Origin: Mucilaginibacter flavidus
GTDB taxonomy: Bacteria; Bacteroidota; Bacteroidia; Sphingobacteriales; Sphingobacteriaceae
Length of the DNA: 64,000 bases
Direction of reading: 5' to 3'
NCBI RefSeq assembly: GCF_024055575.1
Contig: NZ_JAMXOE010000028.1
Coordinates: 1 to 64,000 of the forward strand
Shown here: positions 35,142 to 42,672 of the stretch, in pieces
Position numbering within the stretch: position 1 is the stretch's first letter
Layout of the letters: the number at the start of each line of letters is the position of its first letter
Notes under the pieces: generated by a model
What the model was told of the DNA's origin: nothing
What the model saw: the letters and a program-made list of their open reading frames with translations, nothing else
Database searches by the model: none
Made by a program: the position numbers and the translations under genes

Positions 35142-35600
35142 TTACTCAATGCAATTGTCCTTGCGCCTGGTATCTACAATGTAAATTATCTTCCAGCCTG
35201 CTGCGGTCTTCATCAGCGAGAAAACGTCTACGCCACAATGGCTGAATTTGTCGCCAAGGTAAAATTTGTAGGGCGCCCAAACGCTGGCCAGGTCGCCATC
35301 TATTTTTATATCGCCGTAAGTAATGCGCTCGTCGTACACGGAAGTGTGCGGAGTGCCGATTGCCTTTGCGAAATCGTTGGCGCTGTCGGTAGATATTACT
35401 GCTTTGCCTTCTTTATTGGTTGATATGCTTTGCAGCACCATTTCTTTCGCGAAAACAGATTTTAGTAATGTGCTGTCGCCTTTGCGCATGGCATCAAACA
35501 TGGTATTGATGGATTGCTTAACGCCATCGGTAGCCGACTGTTGGGCGAATGCTGCAAATGCAGCTATCAGCATAAAATTTATTAGCAGTAATTTTTTCAT
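35142..35600 (-). CDS. Exported NTF2-like protein
   Basis: A signal peptide (MKKLLLINFMLIAAFAAFAQ) is followed by a 130-residue domain with the SnoaL/DUF4440-like pattern: an N-terminal helix (VKQSINTMFDAMRKGDSTLL) and strands ending in GWKIIYIVDTRRK. It is a secreted member of the NTF2-like superfamily without an evident active site. It is convergent with poxB and divergent from the DUF433 gene. Confidence 0.75.
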   Translation of the reverse strand: MKKLLLINFMLIAAFAAFAQQSATDGVKQSINTMFDAMRKGDSTLLKSVFAKEMVLQSISTNKEGKAVISTDSANDFAKAIGTPHTSVYDERITYGDIKIDGDLASVWAPYKFYLGDKFSHCGVDVFSLMKTAAGWKIIYIVDTRRKDNCIE

Positions 35601-35625
35601 AACTAATTATTTGATACAAATTAAG

Positions 35626-35633
35626 TAAATTTG
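35626..35633 (+). promoter_or_regulatory. Predicted -7 box of the DUF433 gene
   Basis: TAAATTTG is an exact TAnnTTTG match ending three bases before the ATG at 35637. A leaderless transcript is predicted. Confidence 0.45.
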
Positions 35634-35636
35634 TTT

Positions 35637-35864
35637 ATGGCGCAAATTGATTATAAAAATTATATAGAAGTCGACCCTGAGATAAGGTTCGGCAAGCCTA
35701 TAATAAAAGGCACCAGGATAACTGTTTATGACGTTTTGCAATGGCTTGCATCGGGGATGAGTCATGATGAAATTATTAGCGATTTTCCGCAGTTAAATAA
35801 GACACAAATATTAGCTTGCCTTGCTTATGCTGCTAATAAAGAGCGCGTTATTAAGGTAGCGTAA
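35637..35864 (+). CDS. DUF433 antitoxin-like protein
   Basis: This is a 75-aa winged-helix-like protein of the DUF433 family, usually the antitoxin of a DUF5615 toxin. The characteristic core is GKPIIKGTRITVYDVLQWLA, followed by SHDEIISDFPQLNKTQILAC. I start at ATG 35637; the longer frame begins at TTG inside the promoter box. The gene directly downstream, 2 bp away, is the decayed toxin partner. Confidence 0.85.
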   Translation: MAQIDYKNYIEVDPEIRFGKPIIKGTRITVYDVLQWLASGMSHDEIISDFPQLNKTQILACLAYAANKERVIKVA

Positions 35865-35866
35865 CA

Positions 35867-36198
35867 ATGCGTCTTATAACCGACGAAAATATTTCGTGGC
35901 GTATAAAAAAGCTAATTCCCGATTGGGAAATACTGCCATCCAACGAAATTTAATCAATACAAAAGCTATCCGATTTGTTTATATGGCGATTTGCGAAAGC
36001 TAATAATTACAATATCCTATCGTTCGCCGAGGATTTCTCGGAACTTCAAAATTTATATTCTTACCGCCTAAAATAATCTGGCTTAGAACCGGAAACATCA
36101 GCACAATTGAGATAGCGACTACCCTGCTAAAACTTGAAAAAGATATCAGTGCATTTTTAGTTAACAACGAGGCCGGTGTTTACGAAATACACCTATAA
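35867..36198 (+). pseudogene. Decayed DUF5615 (PIN-like) toxin gene
   Basis: Reading from ATG 35867 gives MRLITDENISWRIKKLIPDW, the family's N-terminal acidic motif (DEN), but an in-frame TAA occurs at 35951. The same frame continues with SDLFIWRFAKANNYNILSF and AEDFSEL, typical of DUF5615. Near 36065 the frame must shift by one base to recover PKIIWLRTGNISTIEIATT, ending at TAA 36196. So one nonsense and one frameshift mutation inactivate it while the DUF433 partner stays intact. Confidence 0.8.
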
Positions 36199-36222
36199 TA
36201 TCTTCATACGTTGAATGGGCTG

Positions 36223-36816
36223 TTAATGCCCATTCTTGACTTTAATTATATCCATAACAGTGGTCAAAAATATAAATGCCGCTATTAACCACACAGAAGC
36301 CTTGGTCAGCCTTTTCATTGGGAGTAAGAAATGATCCTTTAATTGGTCTTGCTCATCAGCATTAGTTACGCCATTAATTTCCCTGGCAACAATTTGGTTA
36401 TTTATAAAATAGAAGGTAATAAATGCGTGGATAAGAAAGAATAAGATAACCCAACCTGAAGCCCTAAAGCCCGCTTTCCGGAGCGGCCCAAGATTATATT
36501 GGTGATTGTAATACTCCGGATTAATAAATGTGAAATAGATAACATACAGCAGGTACAGCACGAAAAACGACAAGGGTATCAGCGTATTCCATTTAAATAA
36601 AGTTGATTTGATACCGCACCACCTGATAAAGCCCAAAACAAGCAAAGCCTGGTAAGAAATTATTATGGTCAACCCCAGCACGGAAAGGAAGTTTGCTACG
36701 GCAAAATTTGTTTGAAAATTATCTTTAGCTGGGTTCGGAATATTTAATAAAGCAAAGCCCGCGATAAATGGTAAAAAAAGTGCAAATGTTTGCCAGGTGT
36801 TTAACTTAATATGCAT
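36223..36816 (-). CDS. Membrane protein of unknown function
   Basis: I start at ATG 36816, which removes a 24-residue extension lacking conserved features. The 197-aa product has about five hydrophobic segments (roughly 8-26, 38-62, 72-100, 125-150 and 168-190), with GFRASGWVILFFLIHAFITFYFI the clearest. A hydrophilic loop with DEQDQLKDHFLLP precedes the last helix. I do not recognise the family. It follows dnaA on the same strand beyond a terminator, so it is probably separate. Confidence 0.7.
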   Translation of the reverse strand: MHIKLNTWQTFALFLPFIAGFALLNIPNPAKDNFQTNFAVANFLSVLGLTIIISYQALLVLGFIRWCGIKSTLFKWNTLIPLSFFVLYLLYVIYFTFINPEYYNHQYNLGPLRKAGFRASGWVILFFLIHAFITFYFINNQIVAREINGVTNADEQDQLKDHFLLPMKRLTKASVWLIAAFIFLTTVMDIIKVKNGH

Positions 36817-36873
36817 GAATATAAGGGTAGTTATTATGCCATTAAAGGTAATCTTTCTATGTGGAAATGAAAT

Positions 36874-36902
36874 AAAAAAGCCCCGCATTTACTGCGAGGC
36901 TC
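36874..36902 (-). terminator. Rho-independent terminator of dnaA
   Basis: On the minus strand the hairpin GCCTCGC-AGTAAAT-GCGGGGC (one mismatch) is followed by TTTTTT. It lies 22 bp beyond the dnaA stop codon. Confidence 0.85.
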
Positions 36903-36924
36903 CAAATCATTATTATAAGATCAG

Positions 36925-38352
36925 TTAGGACATTTTAAGTTTCTTCTGAATATCGGCTACGTAGCCTTTGAATTTCTTATCTGTATCAATCAAATCTTCA
37001 ACCGTTTGGCAGGCATAAATAACCGTCGAGTGGTCGCGACCGCCAAAGAAGTGGCCGATTGATTTTAATGAGCTTTTGGTGTGAGCCTTGGCCAGGTACA
37101 TTGATATCTGGCGGGCTTGTACAATTTCACGTTTGCGGGTTTGTGATTTTACCATTTCTATCGGCACCTCAAAATACTCGCAAACCAGGTTCTGGATATA
37201 CTCCATCGAAATCTCTTTCGATGAGTTCTTCACAAAGTTTTTCAACATTTGTTTAGCCAGGTTCAAATCAATTTCCTTACGGTTAAGGGTTGATTGTGCC
37301 AGCAGGGACACCATCGCGCCTTCCAGTTCACGTACGTTGTTGTCGATATTGTGGGCAACGTACTCAATAACATCGTTTGACAGTTCGATGCCGTCCTGGT
37401 AGGTTTTATTTTTGAGGATGGCCATGCGGGTTTCCAAATCAGGGATTTGCAAATCGGCAGAAAGGCCCCATTTAAATCTTGATAAAAGGCGTTCTTCTAA
37501 ACCGGCCAAATCCTTAGGTGCTTTATCGGAGGTAATGATAACTTGCTTACCCGATTGGTGCAGGTGGTTAAAGATATGGAAGAAGAAATCCTGGGTTTTT
37601 TCTTTGCCGGCAAAGTTGTGCACATCGTCCATTATCAGCACGTCAATGGCCTGGTAAAAATTTACGAAGTCGTTAATGTTGTTATGCTTCAGGGCGTCAA
37701 CAAATTGCTGGGTGAATTTTTCGCATGATACGTAAAGCACCAGCTTATCGGGTAGCGAGTTTTTAATTTCGTTGCCAATGGCCTGTGCCAGGTGGGTTTT
37801 ACCCAAACCAACACCGCCGTATATCATCAGTGGGTTAAATGAAGTGCCACCCGGTTTGGCCGCTACCGCGTACCCTGCCGAACGCGCCAGCCTGTTGCAA
37901 TCGCCTTCAACAAAATTGTTGAAAGTGTAGTTGCGGTTAAGCTGCGGATCAACATTCAGCTTTTTCAAGCCCGGGATAACAAAGGGGTTTTTTATGTCCT
38001 TATTTATTGAAATTGGTATCGGCATCGACTGATTTTTTGATTCAGCGCCATTCCCGTTAGAAGGTAAATTTGTGGTGTATGGCTTGCTGGATGATGACTG
38101 TTCTACTACTATGTTGTACTCCAAACGTCCATCGTCGCCTAATTGTTTTTTTATTGTTTTGCGCAGCAGGCTAACATAGTGTTCTTCCAGCCATTCGTAA
38201 AAAAATAAACTTGGAACTTGTATCGTTAAAACGCTCCCTTCCATCCTCAAAGCTTTTATTGGCTCAAACCAGGTTTTAAAGCTTTGTGCCGGTATGTTGT
38301 CTTTGATTATTTGCAGGCAGCTATTCCAAACGTTAGTACAAGTTTTTTCCAT
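36925..38352 (-). CDS. dnaA: Chromosomal replication initiator DnaA
   Basis: DnaA is the initiator ATPase that binds DnaA boxes at oriC. Domain I (about 1-90) interacts with helicase; a low-complexity linker (SSSSKPYTTNLPSNGNG) follows. Domain III is the AAA+ module with Walker A GGVGLGKTHLAQAIGN, Walker B VLIMDDVHNF and sensor 2 NNVRELEGAM. Domain IV (about 365-475) carries the DnaA signature FFGGRDHSTVIYACQTV. It is of standard length. The 438-bp upstream gap contains DnaA boxes. Confidence 0.98.
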   Translation of the reverse strand: MEKTCTNVWNSCLQIIKDNIPAQSFKTWFEPIKALRMEGSVLTIQVPSLFFYEWLEEHYVSLLRKTIKKQLGDDGRLEYNIVVEQSSSSKPYTTNLPSNGNGAESKNQSMPIPISINKDIKNPFVIPGLKKLNVDPQLNRNYTFNNFVEGDCNRLARSAGYAVAAKPGGTSFNPLMIYGGVGLGKTHLAQAIGNEIKNSLPDKLVLYVSCEKFTQQFVDALKHNNINDFVNFYQAIDVLIMDDVHNFAGKEKTQDFFFHIFNHLHQSGKQVIITSDKAPKDLAGLEERLLSRFKWGLSADLQIPDLETRMAILKNKTYQDGIELSNDVIEYVAHNIDNNVRELEGAMVSLLAQSTLNRKEIDLNLAKQMLKNFVKNSSKEISMEYIQNLVCEYFEVPIEMVKSQTRKREIVQARQISMYLAKAHTKSSLKSIGHFFGGRDHSTVIYACQTVEDLIDTDKKFKGYVADIQKKLKMS

Positions 38353-38790
38353 TCGTAAATTTTATTAAAATGTTGATTTCCAACCCCCAGCGAAACATCT
38401 TTTGGAACTGCTACGGAACACCGAATATTCAAAAAAAAGGTGGATTAAAAAATTTAATTTTACTTTTTTAGCAAAATAAATTTAACAAATATTAACGCGC
38501 TTTGTAGTATAAATTGAATATAAAATGTTATACTTCGTGGTTTAAAACGCAGGCAATATCTTGCCGTTTACTTATTCCAATACTTTTTTAATTATTTCTC
38601 CAGTCCTATTCTCCGCCATCCATTTCCTGCTTCGCGCAGGGGCTTAGCAGTTATCAATTTCTAAGCCATAATAACCAAAATTATTCCCTAAAGTTTTAAG
38701 ATTTGTTTAACTGGCTGATAATGGTGTGAATAAAAAAAATCCGGTGTGGATAACATTCTGCCATGAAGATATTTTGGCAGTTTTTAGCTG
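38353..38790. other. Candidate origin or dnaA control region with DnaA boxes
   Basis: This 438-bp gap between dnaA and the mutase gene has no ORF. It contains a perfect DnaA box, TGTGGATAA, at 38745-38753 and a one-mismatch box, TGTGAATAA, at 38725-38733, in the same orientation 20 bp apart. A very A/T-rich stretch (38430-38540) could serve as an unwinding element. It may be oriC or a site of dnaA autoregulation; sequence alone does not decide. Confidence 0.45.
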
Positions 38791-40338
38791 TCAATACTCG
38801 CCAAAGACGTGGCGCAACGTGTCAGAGATTTCCCCAAGTGTGGCATAGTTTTCAACAGCGTCTAAGATAAACGGCATTAAATTGGCAGTTCCTTTCGCTG
38901 CGTTGTCAAGTTTTTGCAGGCAGTTATTAACAGCATTATTATCCCTGGAATTTTTAAGTGAGGAAATTTTCTCGCTCTGCATTTTGCGAATAGAGTCGTC
39001 TACCCTGAAAACATTGATCGCCGGGGCCTCGGCTTCGGTAAATTTATTAACACCCACCAATATCCTTTCACCGCTTTCAATTTCGGTTTGATATTCGTAT
39101 GCCGAGCGGGCAATTTCCTGCTGGATATAATCCTGCTCAATAGCTTTTACCGAGCCCCCCATGATGTCAATTTTATCAATATAAACCTGCGCAGCTTTTT
39201 CAATCTCGTCGGTTAGCGCCTCTATAAAATAAGAGCCGGCCAATGGGTCGACAGTATCGGTAGCCCCGCTTTCAAAGGCGATAATCTGTTGTGTACGCAG
39301 GGCTATTTTTGCAGCTGCCTCGGTTGGCAGTGAAATGGCCTCGTCGTACCCGTTGGTATGTAATGACTGTGTGCCGCCTAATACGGCCGCCAGCGCCTGG
39401 TTGGTAACCCGCACTATATTATTCATAGGCTGTTGTGCGGTTAAAGTTGAGCCGCCCGTTTGGGTATGGAAGCGCAGCTTTTGCGCGCCGGCGTCGGTGG
39501 CACCCAGATCCTTTGTAATATGTGCCCACATGCGCCTCGCAGCCCTGAACTTGGCAATCTCCTCGAAAAAATTATTATGGCAGTTAAAAAAGAATGAAAG
39601 CCGTTTGGCGAATACATTTATATCAAGGCCCTTTTGCAGCGCTGCTTTTAAATAGGTTTTTCCATTGGCCAATGTAAATGCCAGTTCCTGTACAGCGGTT
39701 GATCCAGCTTCGCGAATGTGGTAACCTGATATGGATATGGTGTTCCATTTGGGCACTTCCTTGCTGCAATACTCAAACACGTCGGTTATCAGCCGCATTG
39801 ATGCTTCGGGTGGGTATATATAGGTGCCGCGTGCAGCATACTCCTTTAATATATCATTTTGTATGGTTCCCGAAATTTGTTTTAAGTCGGCCCCCTGCTT
39901 TTTTGCCAGTGCAATGTACATCGCCAATAATATAGGTGCGGTAGCATTGATCGTCATGGAGGTGGTAATATTCTTCAGCTCGATGCCATCGAAAAGTATT
40001 TCGATATCTTTTAATGAATCTATTGCAACACCAACCTTGCCAACCTCACCTTCAGAAAGTTCGTGATCCGAGTCGTAACCAATTTGCGTAGGCAGATCAA
40101 ACGCTACCGAAAGCCCCATGGTACCCTGACCAAGCAAATAATGATAGCGTTTGTTTGATTCTTCGGCTGTTGAAAAACCGGCATACTGGCGCATGGTCCA
40201 CGGCCGGCCACGATACATGTCCTTTTGTATCCCGCGGGTAAACGGAAACTCGCCCGGAAGCTCATTCATCTCCGAGGGCTCGGTATAAACTTCCTTTATT
40301 TCAATGTTCGATGTAGTGGTAAACTTCTTTTCGCTCAT
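38791..40338 (-). CDS. Acyl-CoA mutase large (substrate-binding) subunit, methylmalonyl-CoA mutase family
   Basis: This is the TIM-barrel substrate domain of a B12-dependent acyl-CoA mutase. Motifs include RPWTMRQYAGFSTAEESNKR, MGLSVAFDLPTQIGYDSDH, ISGYHIREAGSTAVQELAFT, AQQPMNNIVRVT and LAGSYFIEALTDEIE. At 515 aa it lacks the C-terminal B12-binding domain present in single-chain mutases, so it needs a separate small cobalamin subunit that is not in this window. Methylmalonyl-CoA and isobutyryl-CoA are both possible substrates. It is transcribed towards the DnaA-box gap. Confidence 0.9.
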   Translation of the reverse strand: MSEKKFTTTSNIEIKEVYTEPSEMNELPGEFPFTRGIQKDMYRGRPWTMRQYAGFSTAEESNKRYHYLLGQGTMGLSVAFDLPTQIGYDSDHELSEGEVGKVGVAIDSLKDIEILFDGIELKNITTSMTINATAPILLAMYIALAKKQGADLKQISGTIQNDILKEYAARGTYIYPPEASMRLITDVFEYCSKEVPKWNTISISGYHIREAGSTAVQELAFTLANGKTYLKAALQKGLDINVFAKRLSFFFNCHNNFFEEIAKFRAARRMWAHITKDLGATDAGAQKLRFHTQTGGSTLTAQQPMNNIVRVTNQALAAVLGGTQSLHTNGYDEAISLPTEAAAKIALRTQQIIAFESGATDTVDPLAGSYFIEALTDEIEKAAQVYIDKIDIMGGSVKAIEQDYIQQEIARSAYEYQTEIESGERILVGVNKFTEAEAPAINVFRVDDSIRKMQSEKISSLKNSRDNNAVNNCLQKLDNAAKGTANLMPFILDAVENYATLGEISDTLRHVFGEY

Positions 40339-40394
40339 ATATAATATATATGCTTGGCCTTTTTTCCTAATCTCTAATCACCAATCAACTAACC

Positions 40395-40925
40395 TCAAAA
40401 TATCTCCTCAACATCTTTCCTCAGCATACTGGCGCCAACTTCGTATGGATTGTCTTCCAGTTCGGCAATGATTGCCAGTATCATTTTGGCCAACTCAAGA
40501 CCGGTCGCAGCTTCGGGCATGCCTTTGGCTGCATTATTAATAATGCCAAGTGTATTTTCCCGTACATGTTTTACTACGCCCCAGGCGCGGCTGCTTACAT
40601 AAATTTGCTGGGTAATGTTATGCTGGTATTCGTTGCGGATTTCCTCTATTATAATACTGTACAACTCGTGCGCCGAATATCCCGAGGCGTTCAGGCGTAC
40701 CAGCATATTGGCAGGGTTTACCCGTTCAATAAATAATACCAGGCGCTCATAGGCCTGCAGGCGCAATGGCAGGGTTTGCTGGCTGATGGTTTTTTTAAAT
40801 TCGAGCAACTGTATTTTCTCGTCACGGTCTAAATACGGCTTTATTAAATAAAAGGCTATCCATACAATACCCAGGCCGGCAATGGTGTATTTTAAAATAT
40901 CTAAAAAGTACGGTAAAAAATTCAT
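40395..40925 (-). CDS. Conserved protein with N-terminal membrane anchor, unknown function
   Basis: This 176-aa protein has one N-terminal helix (about 8-28; ILKYTIAGLGIVWIAFYLI) followed by a soluble helical domain. The segment QTLPLRLQAYERLVLFIERV and the later IIIEEIRNEYQHNITQQIYV suggest amphipathic or coiled helices. I recall similar proteins beside the mutase gene in Bacteroidota but know no function. It lies 56 bp upstream of the mutase gene on the same strand, and CTAATCTCTAATC words occupy the spacer. Confidence 0.75.
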   Translation of the reverse strand: MNFLPYFLDILKYTIAGLGIVWIAFYLIKPYLDRDEKIQLLEFKKTISQQTLPLRLQAYERLVLFIERVNPANMLVRLNASGYSAHELYSIIIEEIRNEYQHNITQQIYVSSRAWGVVKHVRENTLGIINNAAKGMPEAATGLELAKMILAIIAELEDNPYEVGASMLRKDVEEIF

Positions 40926-40988
40926 GCAAGTGAATGTTAAATGCGGGTCATAAATATATTGGCTCGCGCAAAAATCCGCATTTTACCT

Positions 40989-40996
40989 TATATTTG
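40989..40996 (+). promoter_or_regulatory. Predicted -7 box of the IscA-like gene
   Basis: TATATTTG is an exact TAnnTTTG match, 20 bp before the ATG at 41017. No clear -33 TTTG is at the ideal distance. Confidence 0.5.
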
Positions 40997-41016
40997 TATA
41001 GTTAATTGAAAATAAG

Positions 41017-41370
41017 ATGAGTACTGCTGTTGAAACTGCAACCGGCCCGGTAACCTTTACCACAGGCGCGGTAAAAGAGTTGAATAAATTGAAGAGCCAG
41101 CAAGAAATCGGCGACGATTTTGGCTTGCGAGTGGGTGTTGAAGGTGGCGGCTGTTCTGGTATGAACTACATTTTGGGTTTCGACCAGAAAAAGGAAGGCG
41201 ACCAGGAGTATATTATTGATGGCATAAAGGTATTTATGCACAAGGCACATGGTCTGTACCTGGTAGGCATGCAAATTGATTTCCAGGATGGTTTAAATGC
41301 ACGCGGGTTTACCTTTAATAACCCTAACGCGGCAAGTACTTGCGGTTGCGGAACATCGTTTTCGGTGTAA
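41017..41370 (+). CDS. Iron-sulfur cluster assembly protein, IscA/ErpA/SufA (HesB) family
   Basis: This A-type carrier delivers Fe-S clusters to apoproteins. The three conserved cysteines lie in EGGGCSGMNYILGF (about 48) and the C-terminal ASTCGCGTSFSV (CxC). The domain fills nearly the whole 117-aa protein. Which subfamily it belongs to is not certain. It is monocistronic, with a strong terminator behind it. Confidence 0.93.
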   Translation: MSTAVETATGPVTFTTGAVKELNKLKSQQEIGDDFGLRVGVEGGGCSGMNYILGFDQKKEGDQEYIIDGIKVFMHKAHGLYLVGMQIDFQDGLNARGFTFNNPNAASTCGCGTSFSV

Positions 41371-41394
41371 GCTAAAGTAAGGCTTTAAAATATA

Positions 41395-41432
41395 AAAGGC
41401 GAAATGTGGACAAACACGTTTCGCCTTTTTTT
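41395..41432 (+). terminator. Rho-independent terminator
   Basis: The hairpin AAAGGCGAAA facing TTTCGCCTTT is extended by GTG/CAC and followed by a run of seven T. It lies 25 bp beyond the IscA-like gene. Confidence 0.92.
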
Positions 41433-41531
41433 ATGGCCCGGGCATTTTCCGGCGGTAACCCCGCGCCAATTGATTTGAATGGAGATTTACGGTTTGCATG
41501 GCGTAGGGGTTCAAAATTTTGAACCCCTACT

Positions 41532-41573
41532 GCGTTCCATTTTTACGCGGACGGATGGAACATGCTGATTATC
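41532..41573 (-). repeat. Dispersed GCGTTCC hairpin repeat, copy 2 (shortened)
   Basis: GCGTTCCATTTTTACGCGG, then a shortened centre, then GGAACATGCTGATTATC matches the family at 23467, 50209 and 55848. It lies between two palindromes of the RAYT locus, so one element has landed beside another. Confidence 0.6.
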
Positions 41574-41790
41574 CAAATAATCGCCATTGCTTACACCATC
41601 ATCGCGCAGGGTATTACAGAAGGACCAAACTTTGGATATAATTGCGGAGGATATCATGATTGGTTGATTTTTTTTCTCAAATTAATTTTGCATCGTAAAT
41701 TTACGATTGCACGGCGGGTAGGGGTTCAATATTTTGAACCCCTACCACGGATTACATTTTGAACCCAACCATTAAAACCTGCACAATAAT

Positions 41791-42399
41791 ATGAACTATA
41801 AAAAAAAATACAACCCGGCAATTCATCACCGCAAATCAATCAGGTTAAAAGGATATGATTATTCACAAAATGGGTTATATTTTATAACCATTTGCACCTA
41901 TAACCGTGAATGTTTGTTTGGCGAGATTATCGGTAAAGAAATGATATTGAACGATGTCGGTAAAATAGCCAACGAATGCTGGGTAAATATACCCGAACAT
42001 TTCCCCAATGCGGTTTTGCATGAATATGTTGTTATGCCTAACCATGTCCATGGAATTATCGAATTGTCAGGCACGGCGATGGCCAGGGATGAAAATAACG
42101 TTGGGGTTCAACACGTGGGGGAACAAACCGTAGGGGTTCAAAATTTTGAAACCCTACCACCGGCACCATCACCGCAAAATCAATTTCAACATATAATACC
42201 CCGTTCAATCGGGTCAATTGTTCGGGGATATAAGATTGGTGTGACGAAATTTTTTCGGGACAACACAGATGTTTACCATGTTTGGCAACGCAATTATCAC
42301 GAACATATCATCCGGTCGGAACAATCATATTTGCGGATTTCAGAATATATTATAAACAACCCCGAGGTGTGGGAAAATGATAAATTCTATCGGCGATAA
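41791..42399 (+). CDS. REP-associated tyrosine transposase (Y1/HUH family)
   Basis: This is a single-strand-DNA transposase related to IS200/IS605 TnpA. The HUH motif is in VVMPNHVHGIIEL (about residue 87). The N-terminal part GLYFITICTYNRECLFGEI and the C-terminal RSIGSIVRGYKIGVTKFF (likely nucleophile Tyr) and YIINNPEVWENDKFY are typical of RAYTs. The middle (about 100-135) is an expanded linker; 42130-42157 inside it is a copy of the locus palindrome and encodes VGVQNFETL in frame. The gene is otherwise intact (202 aa) and probably mobilises the surrounding palindromes. Confidence 0.88.
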   Translation: MNYKKKYNPAIHHRKSIRLKGYDYSQNGLYFITICTYNRECLFGEIIGKEMILNDVGKIANECWVNIPEHFPNAVLHEYVVMPNHVHGIIELSGTAMARDENNVGVQHVGEQTVGVQNFETLPPAPSPQNQFQHIIPRSIGSIVRGYKIGVTKFFRDNTDVYHVWQRNYHEHIIRSEQSYLRISEYIINNPEVWENDKFYRR

Positions 42400-42582
42400 A
42401 AAAATACCTGCACGGCGTAGGGGTTCAAAATTTTGAACCCCTATCACGTATTACATTTTGAACCCCTGAGTTTGATATGATTGCGGGGATGGTGGCATGA
42501 TTGGTTTATTTATTTTATTCCCCAATTAATTTGAATGGAAATTTATGGTTTGCATGGCGCAGGGGTTCAAAATTTTGAACCC

Positions 42583-42672
42583 CTACTCTTCAATAGGTTT
42601 TGTAATTTCTATTTGGGCACAACAGTTTGCCGCTATAAAAAATCCAATTAAAATAAGCAGGTGTTTTTTCAT
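42583..42672 (-). CDS. Truncated small exported protein cut by a REP palindrome
   Basis: This ORF starts within the stop of the TlpA-like gene (ATGA overlap), so it is translationally coupled to it. It encodes a signal peptide (MKKHLLILIGFFIAANCCAQ) and nine further residues, IEITKPIEE. The stop codon TAG is formed by the outer edge of the palindrome at 42559-42586. The original gene was probably longer and lost its 3' part when the repeat entered; no remnant is seen on the far side. Confidence 0.5.
   Translation of the reverse strand: MKKHLLILIGFFIAANCCAQIEITKPIEE

Larger units (their letters stand above)
41467..42586 (+). mobile_element. RAYT locus with five copies of a 28-bp palindrome
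   Basis: A REP-associated tyrosine transposase gene is bracketed by duplicated units. Each unit holds a 28-bp palindrome with arms GTAGGGGTTC/GAACCCCTAC around AAAATTTT. Copies are at 41503-41530 (perfect), 41718-41745, 42130-42157 (inside the gene), 42417-42444 and 42559-42586. Shared flanks show the order: the first and last copies follow TTTGAATGG and GGTTTGCATGGCG, while the second and fourth follow TGCACGGCG and precede ATTACATTTTGAACCC. The spaces between copies on both sides share ATGATTGGTT-like words. So the locus is a pair of direct-repeat units flanking the transposase. Confidence 0.8.

Noticed and set aside
38791..40340. Cobalamin riboswitch upstream of the mutase gene
   Set aside because: The 56-bp spacer to the upstream gene is too short and contains only repeat words; no B12-box is visible.
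41562..41762. 66-codon plus-strand frame in the RAYT locus
   Set aside because: It is made of repeat-unit sequence, ends in the palindrome and has no conserved feature.
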